Part shown: in pieces, positions 35,690-46,600 of the stretch
Layout: each line of letters begins with the position of its first letter
How positions within the stretch are numbered: the stretch's first letter is position 1
NCBI GenBank assembly: GCA_013368375.1
Contig: JAACJP010000075.1
Coordinates: 1-54,212, forward strand
Length of the DNA stretch: 54,212 nucleotides
Direction of reading: 5' to 3'
Origin: Tricholomella constricta
Lineage: Eukaryota > Basidiomycota > Agaricomycetes > Agaricales > Lyophyllaceae
The notes under the pieces: model-generated
What the model was told of the DNA's origin: nothing
The model's input: the letters and a program-made list of their open reading frames with translations, nothing else
Databases searched by the model: none
Translations under genes and position numbers: made by a program

Positions 35690-36775
35690 CGGTATTGTTG
35701 TCACCGCTGAATCGGGTTTCCAAATCTAGCAATGGCCCTTGAGACGGCCTTCAGTATCCGGTTCGTCTTCGATAGTGGGAGAAAAATCGCGCAGCTCTCC
35801 AGGGCTAACCTTCCTCGGCCGACACGTGCTACCTGGCAAGTACTCCTTCGGCCTGCTCCCTGTTGCGCCTCAACTACCCTCTCGTAGCGACCTTTGCACG
35901 CCTAACCTTCAAGATGAAAATTTAGGCGCCCTGGAACTCCCTGCTCCTAAGTCTTCGGCGCGATGGGTCCTTTATAAAGGATGCCGGAACATCTACTCCG
36001 TGCCCCATCGTCCCCATGCTTCCCAAACGCTCTTTAGGAACGACGGCTGCCCCTACTCGAGCGGTCGCCGCTGCGACAGGCGCGAAGTGCGCCTCCTCTC
36101 GCCTAGCCCCTGGGCCTTCTTAAAGCCCTACAGTTTCTAAGGAGGTGCCTGTAAATCCTTCCTCTGTCTCCGGTGAAACTGAGAGGCACGACAGGGCATA
36201 CGAGCTTGCTCACAGACAGCGAGCGGATTTACGGGGCAGGGCTGCAACTGTCTTGAATGGAGTCCGCGGTGCCCCCACCATTGTGATGCTGTTCTCAATA
36301 ACTTCTCGAGAGCAGAAGTCCTGCAGCTGCATGGGTCACTGCACTCCGGAGGAGGCGTTATTCATGGCTGGAGACGGTGTCGGCCGAGTATGGCGCGACA
36401 GGGGCATACGAGCTCGCTCACAGAAAGCGAGCGGATTTACGGGGCAGGACTTCAACTGTCTTGAATGAATTCCGCGGTGCCCCCACCATTGTGATGCCGT
36501 TTTGAGGAACTTCTCGAGAGGAGAAGTCCTGCAGCTGCGTGGGTCACTGCACTCCAGAGGAGGCGTTATCCATGGCTAGAGAGGAGAAGTCCTGAAGCTG
36601 CATGGGTCACTGCACTCCAGAGAAGGCGTTATCCATGACTAGAGACAATCGGACCACAGCTCTCCGTGGAGGCGTTATCCGATCGTCAAGATGGTAGAGG
36701 GAGAAAGGGAAGAAACAGGTCACAGCTCTGAGGCGTTCCCCGGTTATTCCCGCGATGTCATGTGACCCTCCGCGA
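35690..36775 (-). mobile_element. Retroelement end fragment (LTR-like plus leader)
   Basis: Similarity to the right flank of the chromovirus (49880-50916) runs in the same order: CACCGCTGAA / AATGGCCCTT near 35703-35740, the GTCCGCGGTGCCCCCACCAT block at about 36260 and again at about 36465, GAAGTCCTGMAGCTGCATGGG units, and a final box at 36685-36773 with GGTCACAGCTCT and CGGTTATTCCCGCGATGTCA. A segment of about 205 bp (GCATACGAGCTYGCTCACAG onward) is duplicated internally at about 36198 and 36404. No coding domain of a retroelement follows, so this is a truncated or recombined copy. Orientation is inferred from the larger element. Confidence 0.65.
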
Positions 36776-37107
36776 GCTAGTCCAATATTGTTCTCTACGC
36801 TAGCAGTCACCGGTTCAATTGCCATGGCCTGCACTTTTTTTTCTTTTTTCGCATATATACTTGGATATGCAACAATTTTGTAAAGTCCAAAGAGCTGACG
36901 TGATGGAAGGCCTCACTTTGCATCTCATCATTGACCGACTCATGGGCATTAATAACATTGCAAATAGCAAAGATATAAGTGTACAAAAAATAGCACGGTA
37001 GATTAGCATGGTAGATTAGCAAAGATGTAAGTGTACAAAATGAAAGCAACGCGGTGGCAATGGCAGGCAACAAAAACAACTAAGGGCGCAGCAAGAGGGC
37101 GATGGCT

Positions 37108-38358
37108 TCATTTACGTACTTGCCCCGACATGTACATTTTGGTGAAAGCAATGGCGGCGGAGCCTTCTCCATCGGTGTCTTTGAATAGGACGGGCGCGCG
37201 GTGGTTGCCGGCGGCGGCGCGAGCGGCGGTCCTGCGAGGTCTGGGTCAGTGTTATTCTAGTAGCAGTGACAATTCCACCCACAGTCCCAAATAAACACCC
37301 GGGTGGTCCCCTGCAGTCACCACCCAGTAGCATGCCTCGTTCGCGGGGGACACTCTGGCGGTCTCAGCAGTCTGACAAGGCCGGAAGCGGCTGGAGCGCG
37401 GGGGTCCGCCGCCCGCAGGCAGAGCGGGCGAGGCGGGCGAGGCAGGCAAGGCGGGCCGGAAGCGGCTGTAGCGCGGGGGTCTGCCGCCCGCAGGCAAGGC
37501 GGGCGAGGCGGGAAAGGCGGGCAATGCAGGCAAGGCGGGCCGGAAGCGGCTGGAGCGCGGGGGTCCGCCGCCCGCAGGCAAAGCGGGCGAGGCGGGCGAG
37601 GCAGGCAAGGCGGGCCGGAAGCGGCTGTAGCGCAGGGGTCCGCCGCCCGCAGGCAAGGCGGGCGAGGCGGGAAAGGCGGGCAATGCAGGCAAGGCGGGCC
37701 GGAAGCGGCAGCAGCGCGGGGGTCCGCCGCCAGCAGGCAAGGCGGGCGAAGCAGGCGAAGCAGGCGAAGCAGGCAAGGCGGGCGAAGCAGAAAGAGGCGA
37801 AGGACGCAAAACGGGCGAAGAAGGCGGGGTGCGAGCTACAGGGGGGTCCAGGCCGACCAAGTCGTGCGAGCACGCGTAGCTCCACGCCTTGATGGCGTCC
37901 TCCATCGCGTAGTATCCTTTGAAGCGGGCACCATGGAATTTTGTCACTCGAGCGGATGCAGCGGGCCTGGAGTTCTAAGTCAATGAGGGGGTAAAAAAAG
38001 TAAAAAAATATGGGCGCACCAGTTTGGAAAAACCTCTGTCTGGCGCCCATGGAGTACAACGTAGCCCTGCTTTTCCTTCCCTCCCCGCGCCCTGGTGGCA
38101 GATTCCCTACGAAGCTTGTCCACGGCCGCTGAGATTACGTCGTCGACAGCGAGGTGGCTGAGGCCCTCCTCCTTCACAACGGCCGACGATACTACAGCCG
38201 ACGGTTAACTTAAGCGAAAAAAAATATCAGGGTGAGCCAAGCACTTACTTTCTGACTTGGCAGGAGACGGAGTTACTATGATGCAGGTTAGCTGATGTCG
38301 TTGCCAATCATTAATCGTACCTGATCACTTGTCACTCACTTTTCGTGCAATGCGTCAT
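37108..38358 (-). CDS. Viroplasmin/RNase H1 N-terminal-domain protein, five exons, 341 aa
   Basis: Complement exons 38340-38358, 38249-38275, 38020-38191, 37283-37966 and 37108-37231 join in frame from ATG to TGA. The donors are GTGAGT, GTAAGT, GTGCGC and GTGGGT. After a short charged N-terminus comes GYVVLHGRQTEVFPNW joined to PAASARVTKFHGARFKGYY and AIKAW. This is the pattern of the caulimovirus viroplasmin domain (Pfam PF01693), also the hybrid-binding N-terminus of RNase H1, which binds RNA-DNA or double-stranded RNA. A long Pro/Ala/Ser linker made of an in-frame minisatellite follows, then a second, more diverged half-domain (CYWVVTAGDHPGVYLGL then TAARAAAGNHRAP). No RNase H catalytic domain is attached. 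The start rests on a 19-bp first exon and is the weakest part. A frameshifted paralog lies in divergent orientation at 40183-40776. The role is probably nucleic-acid binding, by inference. Confidence 0.7.
37382..37745. repeat. 159-bp higher-order minisatellite inside a coding exon
   Basis: CGGAAGCGGCTGGAGCGCGG-like blocks occur at 37382, 37541 and 37700, exactly 159 bp apart, with alternating sub-units of 75 and 84 bp between. Both sub-unit sizes are multiples of three, so the linker frame of the host gene survives any unit gain or loss. The translation alternates PALPAGGGPPRSSRFRP-type and PALPASPAS-type units. Confidence 0.9.
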
Positions 38359-38359
38359 G

Positions 38360-39260
38360 GCTGGGCTAATGAAGGCAGAGGTGCGTAGAAAGAGAAAGAG
38401 CAAGTACGTGAAAAACGAGAGAAAAAAAAAACGCAGCAAGTTCAACCACCAACCGACACGGTCACGCCACCCAACGCGATCACGTTATATTGATCCCTGT
38501 TGGGACAATCAACGCGTCCCTGTTTTTTCAACCGGTTTCGAAAATGCCCAGTAGGCAAGTAACGTTTCTCACCCCACTAACCCAACACTAACCCCACCGT
38601 GCTCTCACCTTCCCGTCACCGCATGCTTATTCACGCCGCAGCGGTGGTGTTGCGCCTACTCCTCCCCCATCCGAACTCCTGTCGCTCCGCTATGCCCTAC
38701 GCTCCGCCACCGCCCCATCTTGACACCGCCCACTCCTGCCTCACTTGACGAGCCGCATCCCTTCTTGCTGCCCCTAGCCGCGGCATCACCTCCATCTTGG
38801 TGCGCCCCATTCCGGCCTCATTCCGATGCGAGCCGCGCTCCTTCTTGCCAATCCCAGCCCAACCGATGCCGTCCTGTGCAGCTTGCGACTGCCTCCTGCG
38901 CCCTTCTTTCCGCGCGGCCCTGCACCGCGCCCCCTTCTTGCAGCGCAGCCCCTGCGCCTTACCTTCTCATAGCACTTATCCCAGCGCTACGCGGCCTTCT
39001 CGCTGCGAACGGCGCCCTCTCCCCTTGGCGCCCCGCAGCTGTGCCGCGTCGTTTCACCTCCCCTGCCCGCTGCTCGGCCAGCACCAGCTCACTGCCCCGA
39101 TGCACGCGGCGGTGGCACCTTGGCTGACCCCACTACCCGTATTATTTAAGATCATGTCGTACAATTTCCATGATAATATTCTTTTCTTGGCCTGTCTATA
39201 AAAATGACTAAACTCTACGGCACAACAGGTGTTGTATATTATCTGATATGGGCTGTGTTG
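38360..39260. other. C-rich stretch without recognised gene
   Basis: From 38620 to 39130 the plus strand is C-rich with loosely repeated CATTCCGGCCTCATTCCGATG and CTTCTTGC-like words. Plus-strand Pro/Ser/Ala/Cys-rich ORFs are likely compositional. No domain was seen on either strand. Confidence 0.5.
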
Positions 39261-39289
39261 AATCTGATTTCTGGGAGATTTTCCAGTGG

Positions 39290-39500
39290 ATTTTGAGGGA
39301 GTTGGCGAGCACAGGCTTAGGGCACAGGCTCGGGACTTTGGGGCTTCGGGCTTTGGGGACTTGGGGCTTGGAGCGCGCGGAAAGGGCTCGGGACTTTGGG
39401 GCTTCGGGATTTGAGCTTCGGGCTTTGGGCACTGGTACGGGCACGGGACTTGGCTGCTCCACCAATAGCACCACCAGATCTCTGCGAGATCTTTCTCCTT
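39290..39500. repeat. GGGCTTCGGG-type minisatellite, second copy
   Basis: Repeats of GGGCTTCGGGCTTTGGGG are followed by GCTCCACCAATAGCACC, then CACCAGATCTCTGCGAGATC and TTTCTCC. Minisatellite and tail match 12735-12965 in order and orientation, so this is a dispersed element. Confidence 0.75.
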
Positions 39501-39599
39501 ACTGATTCTGACGAGCGCACCCCACACCAAAGGCTCCCAAGGCTGGGAGATGTGCTGGATATTTTTCAAGTACTATTCGGAGATCGGTTGGGAGGAGCC

Positions 39600-40070
39600 A
39601 CTTGAGGAGGCGCAAACAAACCTTCCTCTGCAAAAATAAGCAGTAGGGTGTAACATGACGACATCCCACGTAGCCAAAAAGTAAACAGTCTGGCTGTACA
39701 GATGCAAAGACGATGATGAGACACATTGAAGGACAGCGGTCGACGGCTAACAGCAAGTGTTTTGTTTCATATATTGAGAGGCAGGACGATGCCCAGAACC
39801 AATGCCCTTCCCAACACCAACAAGAGTCTCCAGTTGACGAGCAGATCCTCCTCCCACGCCACCCTGTCTTTTCCGAAAAGGACCGCGATGGTGACCGTCC
39901 TACCCACGTCGATTTGACCTGTGCGAGTAATAGAGAAAGAGTAACAACAAACGAAGCGAGACGCACAAAAAAAAACAAGTACCCGAACTCCTGCCCGCGC
40001 AGCATCTGTTCATCCTCCTCCACCGTCATAGCTCCGATGCACACTGCCATGAATGTCCACACACGTTGAG
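39600..40070 (-). other. Possible membrane-protein relic
   Basis: On the minus strand a frame beginning at an ATG near 40050 (MAVCIGAMTVEEDEQMLRGQ) runs into a donor-like GTACTTG, and 64 bp further, after TCGCACAG, another frame reads GQIDVGRTVTIAVLFGKDR and ends with a hydrophobic stretch (LLLVLGRALVLGIVLPL) and stop. The phases of the two parts do not match at the obvious splice sites. Not recognised. Confidence 0.25.
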
Positions 40071-40182
40071 CGAGCTGCGTACAGCCTGCGGCTAGTGGCC
40101 CCCAACAAACAATAATTGATCATTTAGCTCTCCAGAACGCAATGCAGAAGATCGCAGCAAGAGACGTACGTTGATGGTATAG

Positions 40183-40776
40183 CACTCCCCAGTGAGGAAG
40201 GTCATCGGCCCAACTTGGTGCGCCTGTACAACATTTCTCATTTACAGCCTCAATGAATTCAATTAACAGGCTGGCGGCCTCAGCCCAAGTGAACAAGTTC
40301 GAAGGCGCCCGCTTCAAGGGCTTCTACGCGCTTGAGGACGCCATCAAGGCTTGGGATCATGCGCCTGCTTCGCCTGCACGCTTTGGACCTTTGCCCGTGC
40401 ACAGCGGGCCTCGCCTGCAGGTAGCTTTACACCTGCACCCGGTGGACCTTCACCCGCGTGCAACGAACCTTCCCCTGCCACCCCAGCTCGTTGCCTGCCC
40501 TGTTTGGTAGAAGCATCAGCCAGGAAATTTTCGAACGAGGACTGCTACTGGCTAGTCACCTCGGGTGACCGCCCTGGTGTTTACCGCGGCCTGTAAGTGG
40601 GGTCTTGCCTGCTACTGGACACAAACTGACCCAGGCTTTGCAGGACTGCCGCTCGCGCTGCTGTCGGCACCTATCGCGCGCCTGCCCTCTGCAAGAACAC
40701 CCAAGGAGAAGGCCCCGCTGCCATTCTGTTCGTCGAAAAGTACACGTCAGGCCAGGTGCATGGCGGGGCTCATTAG
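40183..40776 (+). pseudogene. Frameshifted paralog of the viroplasmin-domain gene
   Basis: The segments correspond to the gene at 37108-38358: PVRKVIGPTW (40183-40217), an intron (40218-40269, GTGCGCC..TAACAG), LAASAQVNKFEGARFKGFY and AIKAW, a Pro-rich linker, NEDCYWLVTSGDRPGVYRGL, an intron 40593-40643 (GTAAGT..TTGCAG) and TAARAAVGTYRAPALCKNT to a stop at 40774. Intron positions and phases match the paralog. The two domain halves lie in different frames because of an indel in the linker near 40350-40400, and the first exon has lost bases relative to the paralog (GYVVLHG is not readable). It is probably an inactive inverted duplicate, unless undetected splicing corrects the frame. Confidence 0.6.
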
Positions 40777-40894
40777 TGGCGTGTCTAACTTTTTTTCTTG
40801 CTGTACTTACACTTGTTGCGTTGTTGTCATTCCTATTGTTTTGCGCACTTTGCAATATAGAAAGTGACTATTGATATTGACCAGCTAGAAGGAC

Positions 40895-40911
40895 TTAGGG
40901 TTTAGGGTTAG
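40895..40911 (+). repeat. Interstitial telomere-like motif
   Basis: TTAGGGTTTAGGGTTAG lies just downstream of the right-hand viroplasmin copy. It is too short to be a telomere, but the G-rich strand orientation matches the second patch at 53748. Confidence 0.7.
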
Positions 40912-41192
40912 ATGGCCCGGTCAAAAAAATCGAAAACTGAGGTGGTGAAATTTCAAAGCTTCTGACTCCCCCCTATTGATCTCGAAATGTGTTCAGATCG
41001 CCGAGGGGTCACTTCTGATAACGACCTGAGGCAAATTTCTGCCAGTAGTGCAGATGAGGCTTGAAAATGAGCTGAAAACAGGCTCAAGTTGCGTACACAC
41101 TTCTGTTTAGCTCATGCATGCACGCTTGCACCAGAGGTCGAAACTGAGCAGTCATCTCTGTAGGCATATGCGTAGTTTATTCTCATTGATTT

Positions 41193-42772
41193 CTACGCTC
41201 CTATTGACTTGCTCGAAACTTTTACAATATCATTATATTTGCTAAACAGTCCCAGGCCCATTTGCCAACGCGTCTCCTTAAGCTTGCACATCCTCGCGTA
41301 CTCTTCAACGTCCTCCCTCTTCAACTCGTTCTCAGTTCTGAAGCCGTTATCCACGTACCGGAATAAACCTCCTGCGCAGTACTGAGTGAATGACGCGCGA
41401 CTGTCGCCCTCCTGAACGGGTACATTGGAGTGGGAGATCGTAGCCGAAGGAATAAGCACGAGGGCGCCAGGCGGGAACTCGACTACCAGCCCTAGGTCCC
41501 AAAGTATGAGGTGCCCACCCTGAGTTGCGTCAAAGCTCCCCAGGGCCTGTATAGCGCACCATCCAAAAGGGCAGTTGAGTAAGTCGCGGTGCCTATAGGT
41601 CCAAACATTGGGCCCGAAATTGAAGGCAGCGCTCGGAAATATGCTGCGGTCGAAGTTGCGTTGAAGGTTGGGCATCCGTGCCCAGAGGGGGTCCAGGTGC
41701 TCCTTGTAGTACTGGTAAAGGTTTGGAGCCCATAGCTGGAAGCTAGCTATCGCACGAGTGCCGCGTTAGTGAGCGAAAGTCGCGGCGAAGGCTAGTGCGT
41801 ACCGCTTCCGAACGCAGCCAGTCGTTGGACACTGGCGTCAGCGAGGAGCCGAGCGGCCATGGCCTTGTGCTCGTGGTTGTTTAGGGTGACTGGCGAAGTA
41901 GTTCCCTTGCCGTGCGTGACGCCAACGTTGATGGCAGGAAAGCTCCCCCGTTTGTGCTGAGCATCTGCCCGGTTGAAGGAGGCCGTCGCTCCCTCGCGCG
42001 CAATACTAGCGTAGGCCGCGTCTACCGCCCGTCGGTAGCTTTCATCGCGAGGCTGGCCAACGAGCACAGCAATGACCGAGCCCAAGCTGTCCAGCAGGGG
42101 TCGGTCGTCGCTGGAAGGGGCGTTTAGTAGGTGAAGCAGAGGGGCAAACTGAAGAACTGACTATCCATCCCACTCCACCAGGCGCAGTCCCTTCGAAACC
42201 AACTCGGCGACTGACCAGCGCTTCTGGTCGCCGCTCTTCTGCGTTGCGCGCAAAGCCGAGTAAGCGCCCTTGGCGGCGGGGAGGCTTTCGCTGTTGAGCA
42301 GGGTCTGGAGTGGGTTGGATGGCTGTGCGTATTTTTCGTAAGTCTTGGCTCGTGGAGCGTGGCCGTCGTGAAGGACTTTCTGCTCGCGCTTTCGGCGGCG
42401 CTTGGCGTGATTGCGAGAGGCAGCGCTGGGAGGAGCTGCAGCCTCAGGGAGTGCGGGCTCGTTGCCCAAGCAGTTGCGTCGCTCAGGCAGGGTAACCGCC
42501 GCCGGCGCCGCCACAGTGCTGGCCAGAACGCCGACGGGCTCCAGTGGCTGGGGGGTGGTGGGGTTGGCCTCGGGGTGTTCGTGGACGCCGCCTGGGTCAT
42601 GGTCAGCGCTGCACTCCAGGCGCACTGAGTCCTGCAGGAGGGCGGCAAAATCGAACTCCGGGGCGCAGTGAATGGGAGCGATTTCGTAAGGTGAGAAAGT
42701 GGCGCCTGATCGAGTCTGCAGCAAAGCTTTCAGTCCGCCTTGCGGTCAAGCATTGGGACTTACTGATCGCAT
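41193..42772 (-). CDS. TET/JBP-like 2-oxoglutarate/Fe(II) dioxygenase, four exons, 474 aa
   Basis: Complement exons 42764-42772, 42162-42715, 41803-42110 and 41193-41746 join in frame from ATG to TAG. The introns are 48, 51 and 56 bp (GTAAGT/CTGCAG, GTCAGT/TTCCAG, GTACGC/GATAG). The N-terminal part is low-complexity with a basic run (RNHAKRRRKREQK, about residue 110), nuclear-like. Then come VEWDGYDDRPLLDSLGSVIA and the catalytic region. It has HRD in YRHRDLLNCPFGW (iron-binding His-x-Asp, as in HRDxxN of TET enzymes), GGHLILWDLGLVVEFPPG, a second iron His in SATISHSNVPV, and Arg in DSRASFTQY placed to bind 2-oxoglutarate. TET/JBP enzymes oxidise 5-methylcytosine or thymine in DNA. In basidiomycetes such genes form expanded families, often linked to mobile elements. 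Substrate is not shown by sequence. All motif residues are present and no break is seen, so it may be active. Confidence 0.7.
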
Positions 42773-43142
42773 GCCTGTTTGCGCGCGCACTAGAGAAATG
42801 AAGCCGTAAGCAAGAAATGCCACCCAGCGGAGGAGCAGTCGCCCCTAGCCCGCCCTTCTGCAGCGCGTTTGTCGCCTTGGTCCCAGGTTTGATCCCGAAA
42901 GCCGCCAAGCGCATTGCAGAAGCGTGGGCTGGGAGCGGTCGCTCAGGAGGAGATGCCACATACCTGGTAATATCAGACAAACCGACGGAACCGCGAAGGA
43001 GTGCAGAGAGAACCGCGGATTCTTGGATTCGGTATTGTGGAATGAGATCAACGAGGTCAAGTGATCGCGTCTCAACTCATTCCCCGACGTCGTTCCGAAA
43101 GCGCCGAGGTGCGTCCCAAAGCCTGCGACTCTATGGGCTTAG
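42773..43142. other. Unrecognised spacer upstream of the dioxygenase gene
   Basis: This would hold the promoter of the minus-strand dioxygenase gene. No TATA-like or other motif is convincing. A plus-strand open frame (42817-43191) shows no known domain. Confidence 0.4.
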
Positions 43143-43233
43143 GGTCAAGATGGTGGAGGGAGAAAGGGAAGAAACCGGTCACAGCTCTTGAGGCGTTCCC
43201 CGGTTATTCCCGCGATGTCACGTGGCCCTCCGC
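43143..43233 (-). mobile_element. LTR-like remnant, 91 bp
   Basis: This box (GGTCAAGATGGTGGAGGGAG to CGCGATGTCACGTGGCCCTC) is shared with 36685-36773 and 50821-50916 and diverges sharply on both sides. With the copy at 50821 it brackets the minus-strand retroelement and the 1027-aa ORF, as expected if both derive from the two long terminal repeats and the left one is truncated. Terminal dinucleotides and target duplication could not be fixed. Confidence 0.55.
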
Positions 43234-43667
43234 AGTACAGAACCTTCGGCCGAGCTGAAATGTCCGATCCAAGTAAGTACACGGTAGGGTTACTTGCTGT
43301 TACTTGGCCGAGCCGCCTCAACGGGGATTCGTTCATTTTACGCAGATATATACATATGTCCATTCGGTTGCGTTCTGTGCATTCCTACGTCACTACGTGC
43401 TACTTGGCTCTTCTGCGTACAAGAAAATATTTTCGATGTTCGGTCGTAAAAAGTACAGGTTTTGACATTTTTTGAACATCCCGATCCCAAGAAGTACAGA
43501 AATTGCGAAAAGAAAGGAGGACAGAAAGGGCCAAATTTGACGATTCGAACATATGTCAGCATAGTCCCCCCTCCCGTCCGAGCCGGTCTCGCGCGCGTCC
43601 AGGCGCATCCGTCGTCACAGAACCTCCCGTCCCCCCCCCCCCGGTGCAGACCGAATCGCACCCCCGG
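43234..43667. other. Spacer without recognised gene
   Basis: AT-rich stretch with AAGTACAG words near 43450-43500 and a C homopolymer near 43631. It would be the 3' flank of the 1027-aa ORF. No coding family seen. Confidence 0.45.
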
Positions 43668-46600
43668 TCAACGTTTGCCACGGCCCTTGTACTTGTTCAA
43701 CCTCTCCCGTCGCCCTAGCCTGTGCGATTTGCGCCAGTCCCGCTCCGTCGGGTGTTGCCCCATCTGAGGAACTTCCCCGTCCTCGAGGTCCGTCGCCGTA
43801 CTTGGGCCGGGCAGCGTAAACCGATCCTGCAGAGGAACAGGGTTCGACAGACGCGATTCGAGGGGGATTCGCCTTGAGGTTTCCGTCAACCTCTCAGATA
43901 GGGATGGTCGCGTAGACGGCCCAGCGATAGGAGCAGCCGGGGCGGGCGGTAGAGGCGCAGGCAAAGCGGCAGGTGGCGCGTTCGCTGCTGCATAACCCAT
44001 CCGAGTGAGGACGTCGAGTACGGCCTGGCTAGTTAGCTGAGCCAATTGCGCGGGGTCTAGAGTCGGGAGCGGTCGCGCTGTGATCGCGTCAACATAGCGC
44101 GGAGAGGGACTGCGAGCTGGGCTCGGGGACATCTGCCGCTGTTTCCCTTTCGAGGAGCTTGGGATAGGGCGTGGGGAAGGAGCGCGGCGTTGGATAGGGG
44201 GAGCCTGGCGCCGACTGTCTCTCGAACTACCGGCGCGTCCGGCGGGGCTCATCGCTTTGACGGGGGCGCGTTCGCCCATTCGCCGATGTGGGGAGTACGA
44301 GTGGCGCGACCGCGGAGAGCTTCGTTGAAGCGGTGATCGCCCCCGCTTTCGTTGCTCCTGTTCGCGATGATCACGCTTGGGAGGCGGCGGATCACGAGTG
44401 AGGTCCCCGGGGATTGAGGCTTCAGCGCAAGTTGGGGGGGGTCCCGACGAGGAAGCGAGTTCTCGGTTCGCGCCCGTGGCCATCGTCGGAGGAGCCGCCA
44501 CGCTGGCTTGCGTGAAGTCTTCTTCCGTGGCTCGCAGGAGCTCGACGCGGGCTCTGACGGGGGTAGACGCCAGCGGGTAGGATCCTCGCAACGCAGCCGC
44601 ACCTTCCGGAGTTGCCAAGGCCACCCATAGAGTTCGCAGGGCGGAGGTCGACGTCCCCACTAGGCTGGTGATCTGCACTTCAGGCATTTCTCGAGCGGCC
44701 GCCCTCACAGCGTCTTCAACTAGGTCGAGCGGCGTAGTAAGCGGGAAGGGGCTGGATCGCAGAAAGGGGGGATCCATCGGCGGAAGCGGGTTCGGTGCCT
44801 CCGCCTCTGCTACTCTCATGGTGGTCGGCGGGTTCATGGGGTGGGGTTCGTCTACAAGCATCGGAGACGGTGCTCGCGACGATTCCGAGCCTAGAGAAAT
44901 CAGGGAGCCTTCGTCGCTGTCTCGTTGGCGAGCGGCTATGCTCAGCACGAATTGGTCGATTTCCGCCGCTAAAAGAGGCGGTACCGCTTCTTTCGCAGCA
45001 TCGAGCAACTCGGGCTTCGCTCCGGAAGGTGCCAGGGACGATTCTGATCCTTCCGCGGACGCTAGCAGCCCATCAATCGCTACTAAGGGTCCCCGTTCCT
45101 CTTCGACTTCGAGCGGTATACTCGTCCCTGCCGTCGATCCTTGATCCGCCGTGAAGGGCAGCTTAGGTAGAGCGCTCTCTTCCGGCGGCTCGGGTTCCCT
45201 TCCAGCATCCCCACGCTTCGGATCGAGCTGCAGGTAGACCCACCGAGAGGCTTTGACCTGCGCCTGGCAATCCACGGTCCAGTACGAGCCTGTCGGAGCT
45301 GGCATTCCGAATACTCGCGTGTCCGTCGTCAAGCCGGCAGGGGGGGAGAGTTTGTAATCCGTCCGGAGTTCTCTGCGAAACTCTCTATCGTAGTAGCAAT
45401 ATTCAGTTTCGAGATCGTTGCGTTTTCCGATCTCCACGAATTTCGTTTCGCTAACTCCCTCAAACTTTCTCCACTTCCCCGCCTTGCCTTGCGCACTCTT
45501 CACCGCGGGAGGCTTTACCCAGGCAACGCGACCTGCATAGAGGTTGACGGTTTCTGGGGGTGGAGCATCTAGCGTCGGATTGGGCGGAACGGCGGGCTCA
45601 TCCATGTCCACGTCGCCCTGGGCTGTATAGTCCACTCGAGGAGATTCCGGGCGAGGGGTTTGAGGACGGAAGGGCCATACGCCGGTGCTCTCTCCAGTCC
45701 ATCCTTGTTTGGAAGCGGCAGACAATTCTCGATGAATCGCCGAAGCTCTGGGTTCGGGGCTAGGATACGGAGGGGTCCTGAAACAACTTCTGACGCTACC
45801 ATTGCGTATCGCGACGAAATCGTACGGGTTCTTTTCGGAGTCGAGGAATTGAACTCCAGAGCCCTCGGTCCAACTGCGTCGGCGATCGTGAGCGACTCTC
45901 GCCGTCCATCGATCGTCTGGGTCCAGCCGATGCACTATGAAGCAGGGCACTCCCTGACTGAGAAGCCAGAGGGAATCCTGTTCACGGTTCCCGTTGATCC
46001 AGGCCCCTATGAAGTTATCGTTGGCGGGGAGAGCACCTTCCTTCCGCTTCCGTACATCGTCAATGACGCTACGCCACCCTACGGACGTGAGTCGAGTCGC
46101 GAAAGCTACCCACGCAGCTCGGTCCTTCATGTTCCGTTGTATCTCCACCCCCATGTCGACGACGTCTTCCCATGTCGATAATCGGGCTAAGTGATCGATC
46201 TCGCTTCTGAGAGGTAGTTGGGGGCGAGAGGCCCAATAGTTGGTGTAGGAGAGCTCCAATCCCGCGAATTTTGCCATCGCTTTTTCGAGCTCGTCGAGGC
46301 GTCGACGTAGTCGGGTCACGTATTCGGTCGATACATGCCCAACATGGGGGCCGGTACTCTCCCACTGTTTAGTTAATAGATCGTATTCGGGAAGATCTTT
46401 CCGCCAACGGTATCCTGCTTGAGGCAGCAGAATGAAACCTCGCCAGACTTGTCCGCTCACCATCTGTGGGGACACAGTAAAGTCAAACCTGCCCAGGTGG
46501 CCGTCTAAACGTCGTTGCGTCCGGTCCCGGGGTATGATAGGCGTCCAACCTTGGGGAACCACTCCGGGTAGAAATGGGGACTGCCTGGAGTTGGGCGACC

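Noticed and set aside
37303..37986. 227-aa Gly/Arg-rich protein on the plus strand
   Set aside because: It is antisense to the exon and minisatellite of the intact viroplasmin-domain gene, which has matching splice phases and a paralog.
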